Source: DATIYF01 sp035517775 (GTDB lineage: Bacteria > Acidobacteriota > Terriglobia > Terriglobales > Acidobacteriaceae). From it: DNA of 54,448 bases. The stretch spans positions 1 through 54,448 of the forward strand of contig DATIYF010000120.1 of NCBI GenBank assembly GCA_035517775.1. Direction: 5' to 3'. The notes beneath the pieces are model-generated. The model ran no database searches. It worked only from the letters and a program-made list of their open reading frames with translations, and was not told the origin of the DNA. How positions within the stretch are numbered: position 1 is the first letter of the stretch; every line of letters starts with the position of its first letter. A program made the translations under genes and the position numbers. Shown one piece after another: positions 33,069-41,657 of this stretch.

Positions 33069-35305
33069 GGAGAAGGATCGGAGCGCTGTTGCTGGCGATG
33101 GTGTGCCTGGGATGCAAAGGGCGGGCGGCGACCTATTACGTGGACCCGGCGGGAAGTAATGCGAACGACGGACTGACGCCGCAGACGGCGTGGCGAACGC
33201 TGCTGAAGGTAGGGATTTCGACATTTCAGCCGGGCGACGTGGTGTTGTTCAAGCGGGACGCAGTGTGGAATGAATTTCTGACGCCGCCTTCGAGTGGGGC
33301 GACGGGGAATCCGATCAAGTTCGATGCGTATGGAAGCGGAAAGCCGCCGGAGTTCACGGGTTTGTATCAGACCAGGACGACGGACTGGACAAATACTTCA
33401 GGAAGTGTGTGGCAAGCGACGCTGAGTGCGACGCAACCGATCCCGCAATTGAAGTTTGTGCGTTTCGGAACTATCTGGGGGAATGCGCAGGCGGCGCAGG
33501 GGGACCTGGCGCACGACCGCGACTGGTACTACGACAGCGTGGCCCAGATTCTGTATGTGTGGTCACCTGGAGGAAATCCGGTGACGTACTACGGAGCGGT
33601 GAATCCGATTATTTTGAGCGGGCAGTCGCTGATCAACATCAACGGAGTCAGCAATATTGAAATTCAGCACATTATGCTCGATTGGTATGACGCGTACGGA
33701 GCGCAGGTGCAAGGGGCGAGCGACCACATCTGGCTGGCGAACATGGTGGCGGACAGCCAGGTGCCGAACGGGGCGGTGCCGATCGGGTTTTATGTGCACC
33801 CGAGCGGAACGCCGTCGGATATTCACATCTATAACACGGATTCGAACCGGAATTACTCGGGCTACTACTTTGACGGCAGCGGGACATACGAGTTGACGAA
33901 CTGCCGGGCCTTTGCGAACCGGACGTACGGGTTGGTGGATAACAGCGGCGGAGTGAACTATTCGTACTGCCATTTTTATGCCAACAACCTGGCGACGGGA
34001 ATTTCGACGGATGCACTGGTGCAGGCCACAACGCAGGCCTCCAACAATATTCCGGCGGACACGCCAGCGAAGGTGCGGAACTTTCGGCAATACCCGGCGA
34101 GGATCACGCTGACATTCGACGATCCAGGGCTGCTGGACGGTCCGGCTGAATATATTCAGGGCCTGCTGCCGATGCTTCAGGCAAAGGGCGTGCCGCTGAG
34201 CATTGCGGTGGTGACAGGATATGACTTATCGAACCAGCTGATTGCGACGTTTCAGTCGTGGATCAATGCGGGATGGGATGTGAATTGCCATTCGGTCTCG
34301 CACCAGTACTTCACGTTTCCGAACGCCTTCACGATCCAGTACACGGGAACGGCGTCATCGAGCGTGGTGCTGACGATCGCGAACAAGCAGATGACGATTA
34401 CGGCGCCGGGTGATCCAGCGGCGCAGGTGAACTGGGATTTGACGGCGCCGGCGCCGGGGCAGACTTCTTCAGGCCTGGATACGCTGAGCGGAGTAGTGGC
34501 GACGTTACTGCAGCGGGGCGTGTTCGCGGTGACGGTGGACCCAAACATGAAGGGGGCAGTGAAGAGCGAGGACCTGGCGGATGCAGGACCGCAGGACATT
34601 ACGAATACACCTTATTTGCTGGAGATGGATAAGACGCGGCTGATGACGGACGAGCTGGGCTGGTCCATGGCCTGGATGAACGCGAATTTGACTGGGCTGC
34701 CGGCGAACCGGGTGTATGTGTATCCGGGAAGCCATGAAGATACTTCGACGGAGGCGATTGCGGTGGCGGCAGGATATGCGGGGGCGCGGGGATCGGGGAC
34801 GATGCAGCCTTCTCCGTATGCCGACACGGTGCTGGCGGACGGATACGACGTGCAGAACATATTGAGCCAGGGAATTGCGCCGGCATTCCAGAATTTGAGC
34901 GACCAGAACTTTGTGAACCGATTTCGGGCGATGGTGTTCAAGTCGGCATTGTGGGGGGTGCCGTTCGGAATCTTCTGGCATTGGAACGAACTGACGCCGT
35001 ATCAGGTGGCCCTGATGATTGATACGCTCAAGCTTTCCGGGGCGACGCTGATGAGCAATACACAGCTGGTGAACTACCTGCTGAGCACGAAACAGAATGC
35101 AGGGACGACGAATTATTCGGATTCGGCGACGGGAGCGGCGGATTTCAGGCCGGGGCCGGGATCGCCGGATATAGATGCCGGCAGCACCTCACCAGGGGAT
35201 GAGTACAAGTACGACATCATGGGCGTGGACCAGACGAAGTTCGGGGCGAAGTGGGAAATCGGGGCGTATGCCTATGTGCCGGAATCGGTGGGGCATGCGA
35301 AGTGA
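33065..35305 (+). CDS. Exported beta-helix protein fused to a NodB-like polysaccharide deacetylase
   Basis: 746 residues from the ATG at 33065, coupled to the upstream gene. The N terminus is a signal sequence (about 1-22, AMVCLGCKGRAA, nearly a lipobox). Residues about 23-330 resemble the exported right-handed beta-helix type (TYYVDPAGSNANDGLTPQTA, PGDVVLFKRDAVWNE). Residues about 345-690 are a NodB domain: TFDD (350-353; catalytic Asp352 or Asp353) and HSVSH (409-413; metal His residues). This domain is inserted in a long segment containing strand-rich text. Beta-helices and deacetylases are both found on phage tailspikes. The signal peptide is odd for a virion protein and suggests use at the host envelope. 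Confidence 0.85.
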   Translation: MRRRIGALLLAMVCLGCKGRAATYYVDPAGSNANDGLTPQTAWRTLLKVGISTFQPGDVVLFKRDAVWNEFLTPPSSGATGNPIKFDAYGSGKPPEFTGLYQTRTTDWTNTSGSVWQATLSATQPIPQLKFVRFGTIWGNAQAAQGDLAHDRDWYYDSVAQILYVWSPGGNPVTYYGAVNPIILSGQSLININGVSNIEIQHIMLDWYDAYGAQVQGASDHIWLANMVADSQVPNGAVPIGFYVHPSGTPSDIHIYNTDSNRNYSGYYFDGSGTYELTNCRAFANRTYGLVDNSGGVNYSYCHFYANNLATGISTDALVQATTQASNNIPADTPAKVRNFRQYPARITLTFDDPGLLDGPAEYIQGLLPMLQAKGVPLSIAVVTGYDLSNQLIATFQSWINAGWDVNCHSVSHQYFTFPNAFTIQYTGTASSSVVLTIANKQMTITAPGDPAAQVNWDLTAPAPGQTSSGLDTLSGVVATLLQRGVFAVTVDPNMKGAVKSEDLADAGPQDITNTPYLLEMDKTRLMTDELGWSMAWMNANLTGLPANRVYVYPGSHEDTSTEAIAVAAGYAGARGSGTMQPSPYADTVLADGYDVQNILSQGIAPAFQNLSDQNFVNRFRAMVFKSALWGVPFGIFWHWNELTPYQVALMIDTLKLSGATLMSNTQLVNYLLSTKQNAGTTNYSDSATGAADFRPGPGSPDIDAGSTSPGDEYKYDIMGVDQTKFGAKWEIGAYAYVPESVGHAK

Positions 35306-35408
35306 GTAGCTTTTCAGACTTTTCCGCTTCCGGTTTCCGGCTGGGGGCTCCCGGTTGGCGGAAAAAGCATAACCACGAAGGTCACGAAGGAAAAACGGCG
35401 GAGGCGGC

Positions 35409-36992
35409 TTGACGAGAGATCTTTTTTTGCTGCGGCGGCTGGGGGAGATGCTGGACCGCGAGGTGGCAGCCGGAAGCACGGTGCGCGATGTGATGATCGC
35501 AGGCCTGCTGAAGGTACGGAGCAAGAAAAAAGAGATGGTGCTGCTGACCCCCAACCGGGCCCAACGGGAGTATGGGCGCCAGTGCACGAAGCGGAACATC
35601 GTGCTGAAGGCAAGGCAGCTTGGGCTGACGACGTATGTAGCCGCCAGGTTTTTCGTGCAGACGATTACGCAGCCGGGGACGGTGACGGTGCAGGTAGCGC
35701 ACAGCCAGGAATCGGCGGAGGAAATTTTCCAGATCGTGCATCGCTTCTGGGCGAACCTGCCCCGAAGGATGCGGGAGGGCGCGCTCGAGCTCTCGCGCGC
35801 CAATGTTCGCCAGATCGTGTTTCCAGGCCTGGACAGCGAGTACCGCGTGGCCACGGCGGCGGACCCGAACGCGGGACGCGGGATGACCATCCATAATCTG
35901 CATTGCTCGGAGGTCGCCCGCTGGCCCCGCGACGGAGAGGAGACGCTGGCATCGCTGAGGGCGGCGGTGCCGGTGGAGGGTGAGATAGTGCTGGAATCCA
36001 CACCGAACGGGGCGGGAGGAGTTTTTTACGAAGAATGGCAGAGAGCCGAGGAGACGGGCTATACGCGGCACTTCTTCCCCTGGTGGTATGACGAGAGCAA
36101 CCGAGAAGAGGGCGAACTCGGGGCGCTTACTCCCGAAGAAGAAGAGCTGGTGAAAAGCGCGGGGCTGGATGAAAAGCAGATTGCATGGCGGCGGCGGCAC
36201 CGGGCGCAGTTGCGGGGACTGGCGGCGCAGGAGCACGCGGAGGATGCGGTGAGCTGCTTCCGAGTCTCGGGCGAGTGCATGTTCGAGGTCGAGGCGATCG
36301 AGCAAGCGCTGGCGGCGGCGGGAGAACCTTTTGAGGCGCGGGACAATGAGCGCCTGCTGAAATGGCTGCCGGCGCAGGCGGGAAAGCAGTACATCATTGG
36401 CATAGACCCGGCGGGAGGAGGGTCGGAGGGGGATTATTGCTGCGCGCAGGTGATCGAGCGCAAGACGGGGATGCAGTGCGCGGAACTGCATGGGCATTTT
36501 CCGCCGCGCGAGCTGGCGGCGAGAGTGATTGAACTCGGCCAAGCTTACAACGATGCTTTGCTGGCGGTGGAGAGAAATAATCACGGATATGGAGTGCTGG
36601 CGCACTTGCGGGCGGCGGGATACGGGCATATTTATCGCGAGGGCGGGCAGGATGGGTGGTTGACCTCAGCGGTGACGCGGCCGGCGATGCTCGAAAACCT
36701 GGCGGCGGTGCTGGCCACGGGGCCGGGGCTGTTTCGAAGTCTCAGATTGCTGAAAGAATGCCGGACCTTCGTGCGGCAGGGGGATGGCAGCACAGGGGCG
36801 GCCGCGGGAACGCACGACGACTGCGTGATGGCGATGGCGATTGCGCTGGAAGTGCGGGGAGCGGCGGCGGGGCAGCTTTCCCCTAAGGGTATGTTGGAGT
36901 TGGCGAGTCTGGCCCGGACGGAGAGGGATCAAGGAGGGCAAGGTGGAATGTTCATGCGTCACAGCGGGGGGTTGGCAAGAGTCGTAGTATGA
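35409..36992 (+). CDS. Phage terminase large subunit (ATPase and nuclease)
   Basis: 527 residues from a TTG at 35409; an ATG at 35448 is the alternative. The ATPase Walker A is KARQLGLTT (67-75), the Walker B area is LHCSEVARW (164-172), and a coupling motif ESTPNGAGG follows. The C-terminal nuclease has GIDPAGGG (about 331-338), VERNNHG (about 387-393) and HDDCVMAMAIA (about 469-479), the three acidic clusters of an RNase H-like fold. It packages DNA into the prohead. All key residues look intact. No small terminase gene is recognised next to it. Confidence 0.93.
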   Translation: MTRDLFLLRRLGEMLDREVAAGSTVRDVMIAGLLKVRSKKKEMVLLTPNRAQREYGRQCTKRNIVLKARQLGLTTYVAARFFVQTITQPGTVTVQVAHSQESAEEIFQIVHRFWANLPRRMREGALELSRANVRQIVFPGLDSEYRVATAADPNAGRGMTIHNLHCSEVARWPRDGEETLASLRAAVPVEGEIVLESTPNGAGGVFYEEWQRAEETGYTRHFFPWWYDESNREEGELGALTPEEEELVKSAGLDEKQIAWRRRHRAQLRGLAAQEHAEDAVSCFRVSGECMFEVEAIEQALAAAGEPFEARDNERLLKWLPAQAGKQYIIGIDPAGGGSEGDYCCAQVIERKTGMQCAELHGHFPPRELAARVIELGQAYNDALLAVERNNHGYGVLAHLRAAGYGHIYREGGQDGWLTSAVTRPAMLENLAAVLATGPGLFRSLRLLKECRTFVRQGDGSTGAAAGTHDDCVMAMAIALEVRGAAAGQLSPKGMLELASLARTERDQGGQGGMFMRHSGGLARVVV

Positions 36993-37048
36993 CGATCTTT
37001 AGCATGGGGATAGCGGAGGCTGGCTGGTTGGACGAGGAGTCCGCCCCG

Positions 37049-37068
37049 CGCGGGCGAAGGCGCCCGCG
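37049..37068. repeat. Palindromic repeat CGCGGGCG-aagg-CGCCCGCG
   Basis: A perfect 8-bp stem between terminase and the HipA-like gene. It is followed by CCACACGAG. The same palindrome with the loop CCCT occurs near 51345 and, degenerate, near 52646 and 53508. Confidence 0.8.
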
Positions 37069-37083
37069 CCACACGAGCGACGA

Positions 37084-37890
37084 TTGGCAGTGGCTGCGGT
37101 CCAACACGTGAAGCGAATGCGGGGCGGAGCGCAGGGGCACCTGATGCGCTGCGAGGATGGACATTTTTATGTAGTGAAGTTTCGGAACAATCCGCAGCAT
37201 ACGCGGGTGCTGGTGAACGAGATGCTGGCGACGCGGTTGGCAGAAGCGGCGGGATTGCCGGTGCCGATGACGGAGGTGATCGAGGCGAGCGACTGGCTGA
37301 TCGAGCACACACCGGAGCTGAGGATCCAGCTGGCGGGGCAGACGATTTTCTGCGAACCGGGATTGCAGTTCGGATCGAGGTACGTGGTGAGCCCGCTGGA
37401 AGGGCAAGTGTTCGATTATTTTCCCATGCACCTGCTGGGGAAGGTACGGAACCCGGAGACGTTTGCCGGGATGCTGGCGCTGGATAAGTGGACGGGCAAT
37501 GCGAATGGAAGGCAGGCGGCCTTCTGGAAGCGATCGCGAGAGCAGAAGTACACGGTGTCGTTCATTGACCAGGGATATTGTTTTAATGCCGGGGATTGGA
37601 ATTTTCCGGACCATCCGTTGCGGGGAGTGTTTGCGCGCAATGAAGTGTATGAAGGAGTGAAAGGCTGGGAGACGTTCGAGCCGTGGCTGTCGAATATCGA
37701 GAGGATGGCGGCGGAGCGGATTTGGGCGGCGGCGGAGAATATTCCTCCGGAGTGGTATGGCGGGCCGCAGGAGGATCTGGAGCAACTGGTGCGAACGCTG
37801 ATTGAAAGAAGGCAAATGGTGCGGGAGCTGATTGCGGCGTTTCGACTGTCGCCGAGGAGGCCGTTTCCGAATTGGAGGGAAGAAGCGTAG
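37084..37890 (+). CDS. HipA-family kinase-like protein
   Basis: 268 residues from a TTG at 37084 (GTG at 37090 is also possible). It resembles the HipA family kinase group that lacks the N-terminal HipA domain: QHVKRMRGGAQGHLMRCEDGHFYVVKF (start of the fold), NEMLATRLAEAAGLPVPMTEV, ALDKWTGNANGRQA (catalytic-loop-like DxxxxNxxR) and SFIDQGYCFN (metal-binding Asp). HipA toxins phosphorylate targets such as glutamyl-tRNA synthetase. Whether this protein is an active kinase is unknown. It lies between terminase and portal, not in a typical hipBA operon, and pairs with DUF3037. Confidence 0.8.
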   Translation: MAVAAVQHVKRMRGGAQGHLMRCEDGHFYVVKFRNNPQHTRVLVNEMLATRLAEAAGLPVPMTEVIEASDWLIEHTPELRIQLAGQTIFCEPGLQFGSRYVVSPLEGQVFDYFPMHLLGKVRNPETFAGMLALDKWTGNANGRQAAFWKRSREQKYTVSFIDQGYCFNAGDWNFPDHPLRGVFARNEVYEGVKGWETFEPWLSNIERMAAERIWAAAENIPPEWYGGPQEDLEQLVRTLIERRQMVRELIAAFRLSPRRPFPNWREEA

Positions 37891-37899
37891 GAGCACTTG

Positions 37900-37958
37900 G
37901 CACTCAGCAGTTGGCATTTGGCCTGGTCAGGGTCGGGCAAATGCTAACTGCTAAGTGC
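37900..37958 (+). promoter_or_regulatory. 21-bp-stem hairpin made of heptamer repeats before the DUF3037 start
   Basis: GCACTCAGCAGTTGGCATTTG (37900-37920) pairs with 37938-37958 around a 17-base loop (19 normal pairs, one G-U, one mismatch). It ends two bases before the ATG at 37961 and replaces the expected ribosome site. Confidence 0.7.
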
Positions 37959-37960
37959 TA

Positions 37961-38773
37961 ATGGCTGACCTGAAGCAGTTCGAATTTTTCCTGCTGCGGT
38001 ATGTGCCGGACGCGGTGAAGGGGGAGTTTGTCAATATCGGCTTCATGCTGCACGAGGCGGGTGCGAGTGAAACCAAGACCAGCCTGGTAACGATTACGGA
38101 CGATTGGAAGAGGGCGAAGTGCATGAATCCGGACCTTGATTTGGAGGTCCTCTCCGGAATAGGCCCGCAGCTGCAACGCGAGTTGGACGAAGCAGGCTGG
38201 GACAAAGTGCTGCACAAGATGCAAGACCAGTTCTCGAACGGGATTGAGGTTTCGCCAGCGATGGCGCTGCAGGCGGCTGATTCGGCACAGGCGGCCGACC
38301 GATTGATGAAGGACTATCTGCGGGCACGCGCCGGCGGAGGGGAGGAGCGAATCTCTCCACGGGAACGTATCGTGACGACGATGGAAGGGGCGTTCGGGGC
38401 AGCGGGAGTGCTGGGATTCATGCAGAGGAACATTCGGGTTGCGGATTACACGGGGAAGAGAGGCGATCCACAGAAATTCGACTTTGCGTATCCGCTGCCA
38501 GGGGAAGTGAGGTTCTTGCATGGGCTGTCACTGAGCGCGAGCTTGCAACCAGCGCTGATTCTGGGGGCGCGATTCCCGGCGATTGCGGCCGATATCTATC
38601 GAGCGCATGACGCGAGGGCGAGGTTGACGCTGGTGGTGGAGGATGATTTGGACAGGCAAAGAGACGACATTGGGTTCGCGCTGGGCTTGATGGCAGAGAA
38701 TCAGATCCGGGTGGCCGAAGCGCGAGAGGCACTGCAGCTGGCAGCGGAGATTCGGGAAGAGCTGGGCGTGTGA
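37961..38773 (+). CDS. DUF3037 protein paired with the HipA-like kinase
   Basis: 270 residues. Family wording: FEFFLLRYVPDAVKGEFVNIGFMLHEAG at the N terminus, characteristic of DUF3037. A helical part follows (residues about 80-130) and a domain about 190-270. Function unknown. DUF3037 genes are often neighbours of HipA-family kinases, so the pair may form a functional unit, perhaps protein plus modulator. The start at 37961 is set by family alignment, since no ribosome site is visible and a strong hairpin precedes it. It is probably co-transcribed with the kinase gene. Confidence 0.8.
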   Translation: MADLKQFEFFLLRYVPDAVKGEFVNIGFMLHEAGASETKTSLVTITDDWKRAKCMNPDLDLEVLSGIGPQLQRELDEAGWDKVLHKMQDQFSNGIEVSPAMALQAADSAQAADRLMKDYLRARAGGGEERISPRERIVTTMEGAFGAAGVLGFMQRNIRVADYTGKRGDPQKFDFAYPLPGEVRFLHGLSLSASLQPALILGARFPAIAADIYRAHDARARLTLVVEDDLDRQRDDIGFALGLMAENQIRVAEAREALQLAAEIREELGV

Positions 38774-38885
38774 GGCACCGCGGTGACGGGTAGGGCGTCC
38801 TTCGACTCCGTGGGCCGATTCGAAAAGAAATCGGGCGCCTTGCTCAGGTCACAACCAAAACAAGATGAAGCGACAAGCACCGAAC

Positions 38886-39014
38886 CCGGCGAACGGGGGC
38901 GTCCGCCTCACATACTAACTGGCGGACGGGGCGTCGGCACTACATACTAACTGGCGGACGGAGGCGTCCTCCCTACAACTAACCGGCGGACGGGGGCGTC
39001 CGCGCCACACGAAA
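38886..39014. repeat. Four tandem copies of a 32-bp palindrome-bearing unit
   Basis: Units at 38886-38918, 38919-38950, 38951-38982 and 38983-39014 share the core ctggcggacggGGGCGTCC and taa-ending tails, and each contains an imperfect hairpin (GGACGGGGGCGTCC). The last unit reaches almost to the portal gene start. Confidence 0.8.
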
Positions 39015-39018
39015 AATC

Positions 39019-40257
39019 ATGAATATTACTGAGAAGATACGCGGCGCAATGCGCCGGATGGCAGGAGTGTCGCTGAAGCCGGCGGCGGAGCCGAAGCGGA
39101 GGACGATGGCGCTGCCTTCGATCCTGAACACGTATGGGCCGGTGAGCAACGTTGTGCCCAAGCCGACGGCGGCGAATTTGCGGCGGCTGGGCGAGACGCC
39201 GGTGGCGCGGAAGGCGATCAACACGATCAAGGACCGGATTGCGGGAATGCGCTGGCGAGTGCAGCCGCGGCAGGGACTGTCGCTCGAAGGAATTCCGGAT
39301 GGAGCCGAGCGGGCGCGAATTCTGACGGAGAACTTTCAGTCGCCCAATCCGGAGGATTCGTTCCGGTCACTGGTGGAGCAAGTGCTGGAAGATGTGATCG
39401 TGGGCGGGTTCGGGGTGATTGAGGTGGATGTGACCGGCGATGGGCAGCGGCCGCTGGCGCTGTGGCCGGTGGACGGAGCCACGATCCGGATCAATGCGAA
39501 CTGGGATGGGCAGCCGGGATCGGCGCGCTATGAGCAGGTAACAGGGCAGACCGGGGAGTACGGAAACATCGTTCTGAATGATGAGGATCTGATTTACATC
39601 CGGCTGAATCCGAGGACGCATACGCCGTTTGGGCTGGGGCGATTGGAGGTGGCGTTCGAGGCGGTGAATGCGTTTCTGGGAGCGCACCGGTATGCGTCGC
39701 GGCTGGCTTCGAATTCGGTGGTGGAGTACGCACTGTGGCTGCAGGACCTGACGCCAGAACGTCATGAGCGGCTGATCCGCTGGTGGCAGGACGAGATCGA
39801 GGGCACGGGGCGAGTGCCGATTCTCTCAGTCGAGAACAAGCCCGAGGTCCTGCGGTTTGGGGGAGGAACGGATGCGGACCTGCGGCTGCAGTGGCAGGAA
39901 TTTCTGTTGCGGGTGATTGCCGATGCGTTTGATTTGCCTCCGCAGCTGCTGGGGTTGGAACGGGACGTGAACCGCTCGACCGCGGAAGAGATGAACGACC
40001 AGGCCTTCCGGCAGGCGATTGTTCCGACGGCGCGGCTGCTGGCGGAGCATTTGACGCGAGATGTGATTGCCAAGCGACTGGGCTGGCACGATCTGGAGTT
40101 TGCGTTTGCGGAACTGGATACGACTGATCCGATGGAGGAGGCGCAGATTCAGCAGATCCTGTTGCAGACGGGGGTGCTGACGGTGAACGAAGTGAGACGG
40201 ATGAGAGGGCTGCCGGAGTTTCCCGCGGCTGAGGCGGAAAACGGAGGTTCGGATTAG
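39019..40257 (+). CDS. Phage portal protein
   Basis: 412 residues. It forms the ring at one capsid vertex through which DNA is packaged. Family-like segments: ARKAINTIKDRIAGMRWRVQP (residues about 62-82), the DDLIYIRLNPRTHTPFGLGRLEVAFEAVNAFLGAHRYASRL stretch and the DAFDLPPQLLGLERDVNRSTAEEMNDQAF segment, typical of HK97-like portals. The ATG at 39019 starts right after the 32-bp repeat array. The C terminus (VLTVNEVRRMRGLPEFP) is also typical. It lies after terminase but is separated from it by the HipA-like/DUF3037 pair. Confidence 0.92.
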   Translation: MNITEKIRGAMRRMAGVSLKPAAEPKRRTMALPSILNTYGPVSNVVPKPTAANLRRLGETPVARKAINTIKDRIAGMRWRVQPRQGLSLEGIPDGAERARILTENFQSPNPEDSFRSLVEQVLEDVIVGGFGVIEVDVTGDGQRPLALWPVDGATIRINANWDGQPGSARYEQVTGQTGEYGNIVLNDEDLIYIRLNPRTHTPFGLGRLEVAFEAVNAFLGAHRYASRLASNSVVEYALWLQDLTPERHERLIRWWQDEIEGTGRVPILSVENKPEVLRFGGGTDADLRLQWQEFLLRVIADAFDLPPQLLGLERDVNRSTAEEMNDQAFRQAIVPTARLLAEHLTRDVIAKRLGWHDLEFAFAELDTTDPMEEAQIQQILLQTGVLTVNEVRRMRGLPEFPAAEAENGGSD

Positions 40258-40274
40258 CTCGCTTTGGGCGGTTC

Positions 40275-40323
40275 TTTAGTTCTCGGTTCTTAGTTCCTGG
40301 TGCTCGGCTGTTGGTTCTCAGAG
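40275..40323. repeat. Heptad tandem array
   Basis: Seven degenerate 7-mers in phase (tttagtt, ctcggtt, cttagtt, cctggtg, ctcggct, gttggtt, ctcagag) between the portal gene and the next gene. Confidence 0.8.
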
Positions 40324-40365
40324 TGCAAGTCGCAGTTCGGTTTCGCAGGATTTTGCGGGGGAGCG

Positions 40366-40881
40366 ATGAATATTGAGTTGGAGTCCATGGCGATTGAAAT
40401 GCCGGCGGTGAAACAGCATCCGAACCGGGAGGCTTTTCGCGGAGTGCTGACACTGGTGGATATGACCTCGGACCGGCCGCCGGCCGGGGCGCGAGGGCAC
40501 AGGGTCGTACTGACGCGCGCGGCGGCGGAAGCGGGGCTGCCGTCATTGCTGGGAATGGCGCTGGACTATGCACCCTCGCTCGACCGGCACGACGCGCGGC
40601 GCAAGGTGGGTATGATCACGCGAGCGGAGATCGTGGCGAGGAGCCTGGAGGTAGGCGGGCACTTGTTCGCCAAGGATTTCCCCGAGATCGTGCGGGAGAT
40701 TGGGGCGGCGCCTGGGCATGGGTTCAGCCAGAGCCTGGGGATGTCGTACGAAATTACGGATGTGCGCGTCGCAGATTTGCATGCGAGCGTATGGACGCTG
40801 ACCCACGTGGTGTTTACGGGAGCGGCGATTCTGCGGCGAAGCAAAGCAGCTTACGAAGACACGTGGATCGAGATGGTGTGA
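40366..40881 (+). CDS. Protein in the head-protease position
   Basis: 171 residues from the ATG at 40366 (GGGGGAGCG before it). No definite family. A possible His and Ser pair can be seen in GAAPGHGFSQSLGMSYEI, and the stretch VWTLTHVVFTGAAILRRSKAAY resembles prohead proteases of the HK97 type (EVTLTHVALVxxPAY-like). Position between portal and capsid also fits. Hence a prohead protease or scaffold-protease is a reasonable guess, not a proof. Confidence 0.55.
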   Translation: MNIELESMAIEMPAVKQHPNREAFRGVLTLVDMTSDRPPAGARGHRVVLTRAAAEAGLPSLLGMALDYAPSLDRHDARRKVGMITRAEIVARSLEVGGHLFAKDFPEIVREIGAAPGHGFSQSLGMSYEITDVRVADLHASVWTLTHVVFTGAAILRRSKAAYEDTWIEMV

Positions 40882-41053
40882 GGTTTGGCGCGAAGGCTTT
40901 CCAGGCTGCCAGCTTGTGCCCTCCCCCATAAGGTGCGACGGCGGGCGGCTTGACGGAAGGCCGCGGAGCGGGCTGGCAGTGAGGCGCCGGTCCGCGCGCG
41001 GCCTACAAACAAAAAACTAACCACAGAGGACACAGACGACACGGAGAATAGTT

Positions 41054-41491
41054 ATGAGCGACAAGATGACACAGCAGTTGGCAACGACAGCGGAGCGACT
41101 GGCGAGCGCGGCCGAGACCCTGGATCGGGTGCTGAGCAAACTGGATGCGCAACAGGAAGCGTTGAACGCAAAGGTGGACCGCATTGTTGCAGCCGTGGAA
41201 GAGCGGCTGAGCGATGAGCCTGCCGGCGATGTGCCGGGGCAAGGCCAGGAGCAGCAAAAACTGCAGGCCCGGGTGGCAGAACTGGAGAAAGCGAACGCGG
41301 AACTGAAGGCGCAAGCCGCGCGGACGGCACGGAAGACCCTTTCTCCGATGGTGACGGCGCTACTGAGCAAGAACGGCGAAAGCGGCGATGCGCTGGAGGC
41401 TGGGGCGCTGGACAAGATTCTGCAGCCCCTCAGCGTAGAGCAACGGATCGCGGTAAAGGCGGAAATGGCGCGGGCGGGGATGATCGAGTAG
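41054..41491 (+). CDS. Coiled-coil protein, probable head scaffold
   Basis: 145 residues, with long helical heptads from about residue 10 to 95 (TTAERLASAAETLDRVLSKLDAQQEAL ... QKLQARVAELEKANAELKAQA). A shorter helical C terminus follows (about 105-145). Position just before the capsid gene and its coiled-coil nature suggest a scaffold protein guiding head assembly. No other family is evident. It is preceded by a CACAGAGG-type repeat and followed by a heptad array and a terminator. Confidence 0.65.
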   Translation: MSDKMTQQLATTAERLASAAETLDRVLSKLDAQQEALNAKVDRIVAAVEERLSDEPAGDVPGQGQEQQKLQARVAELEKANAELKAQAARTARKTLSPMVTALLSKNGESGDALEAGALDKILQPLSVEQRIAVKAEMARAGMIE

Positions 41492-41513
41492 CTGTTGGCT
41501 ACCGGCGGCCGGC

Positions 41514-41576
41514 CTCAGTTCCCGGCTCTCGGTTCTTAGTTCGCGGTTCTGAGTTGGGAGTTCTCAGTTCTGGTTT
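41514..41576. repeat. Nine-unit heptad tandem array
   Basis: Nine 7-mers in strict phase, most ending in gtt (ctcagtt, cccggct, ctcggtt, cttagtt, cgcggtt, ctgagtt, gggagtt, ctcagtt, ctggttt). This is the clearest array of the family in the window. Confidence 0.88.
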
Positions 41577-41590
41577 TTCGGCTGTGGGCG

Positions 41591-41618
41591 GCGCGGCGCG
41601 AGCCGTGCTTTTTCTTTT
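41591..41618 (+). terminator. Intrinsic terminator between scaffold-like and capsid genes
   Basis: Stem GCGCGGC-gcga-GCCGTGC (one G-U pair) followed by TTTTTCTTTTG. Transcription of the capsid gene is probably started separately or by read-through. Confidence 0.75.
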
Positions 41619-41657
41619 GGGCAATCATTCAGGCAAATCATTCATTAGGAGAAATTC

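Noticed and set aside
38886..39014. Repeat array as a CRISPR
   Set aside because: The 32-bp units are contiguous with no spacers, and no cas genes are nearby.
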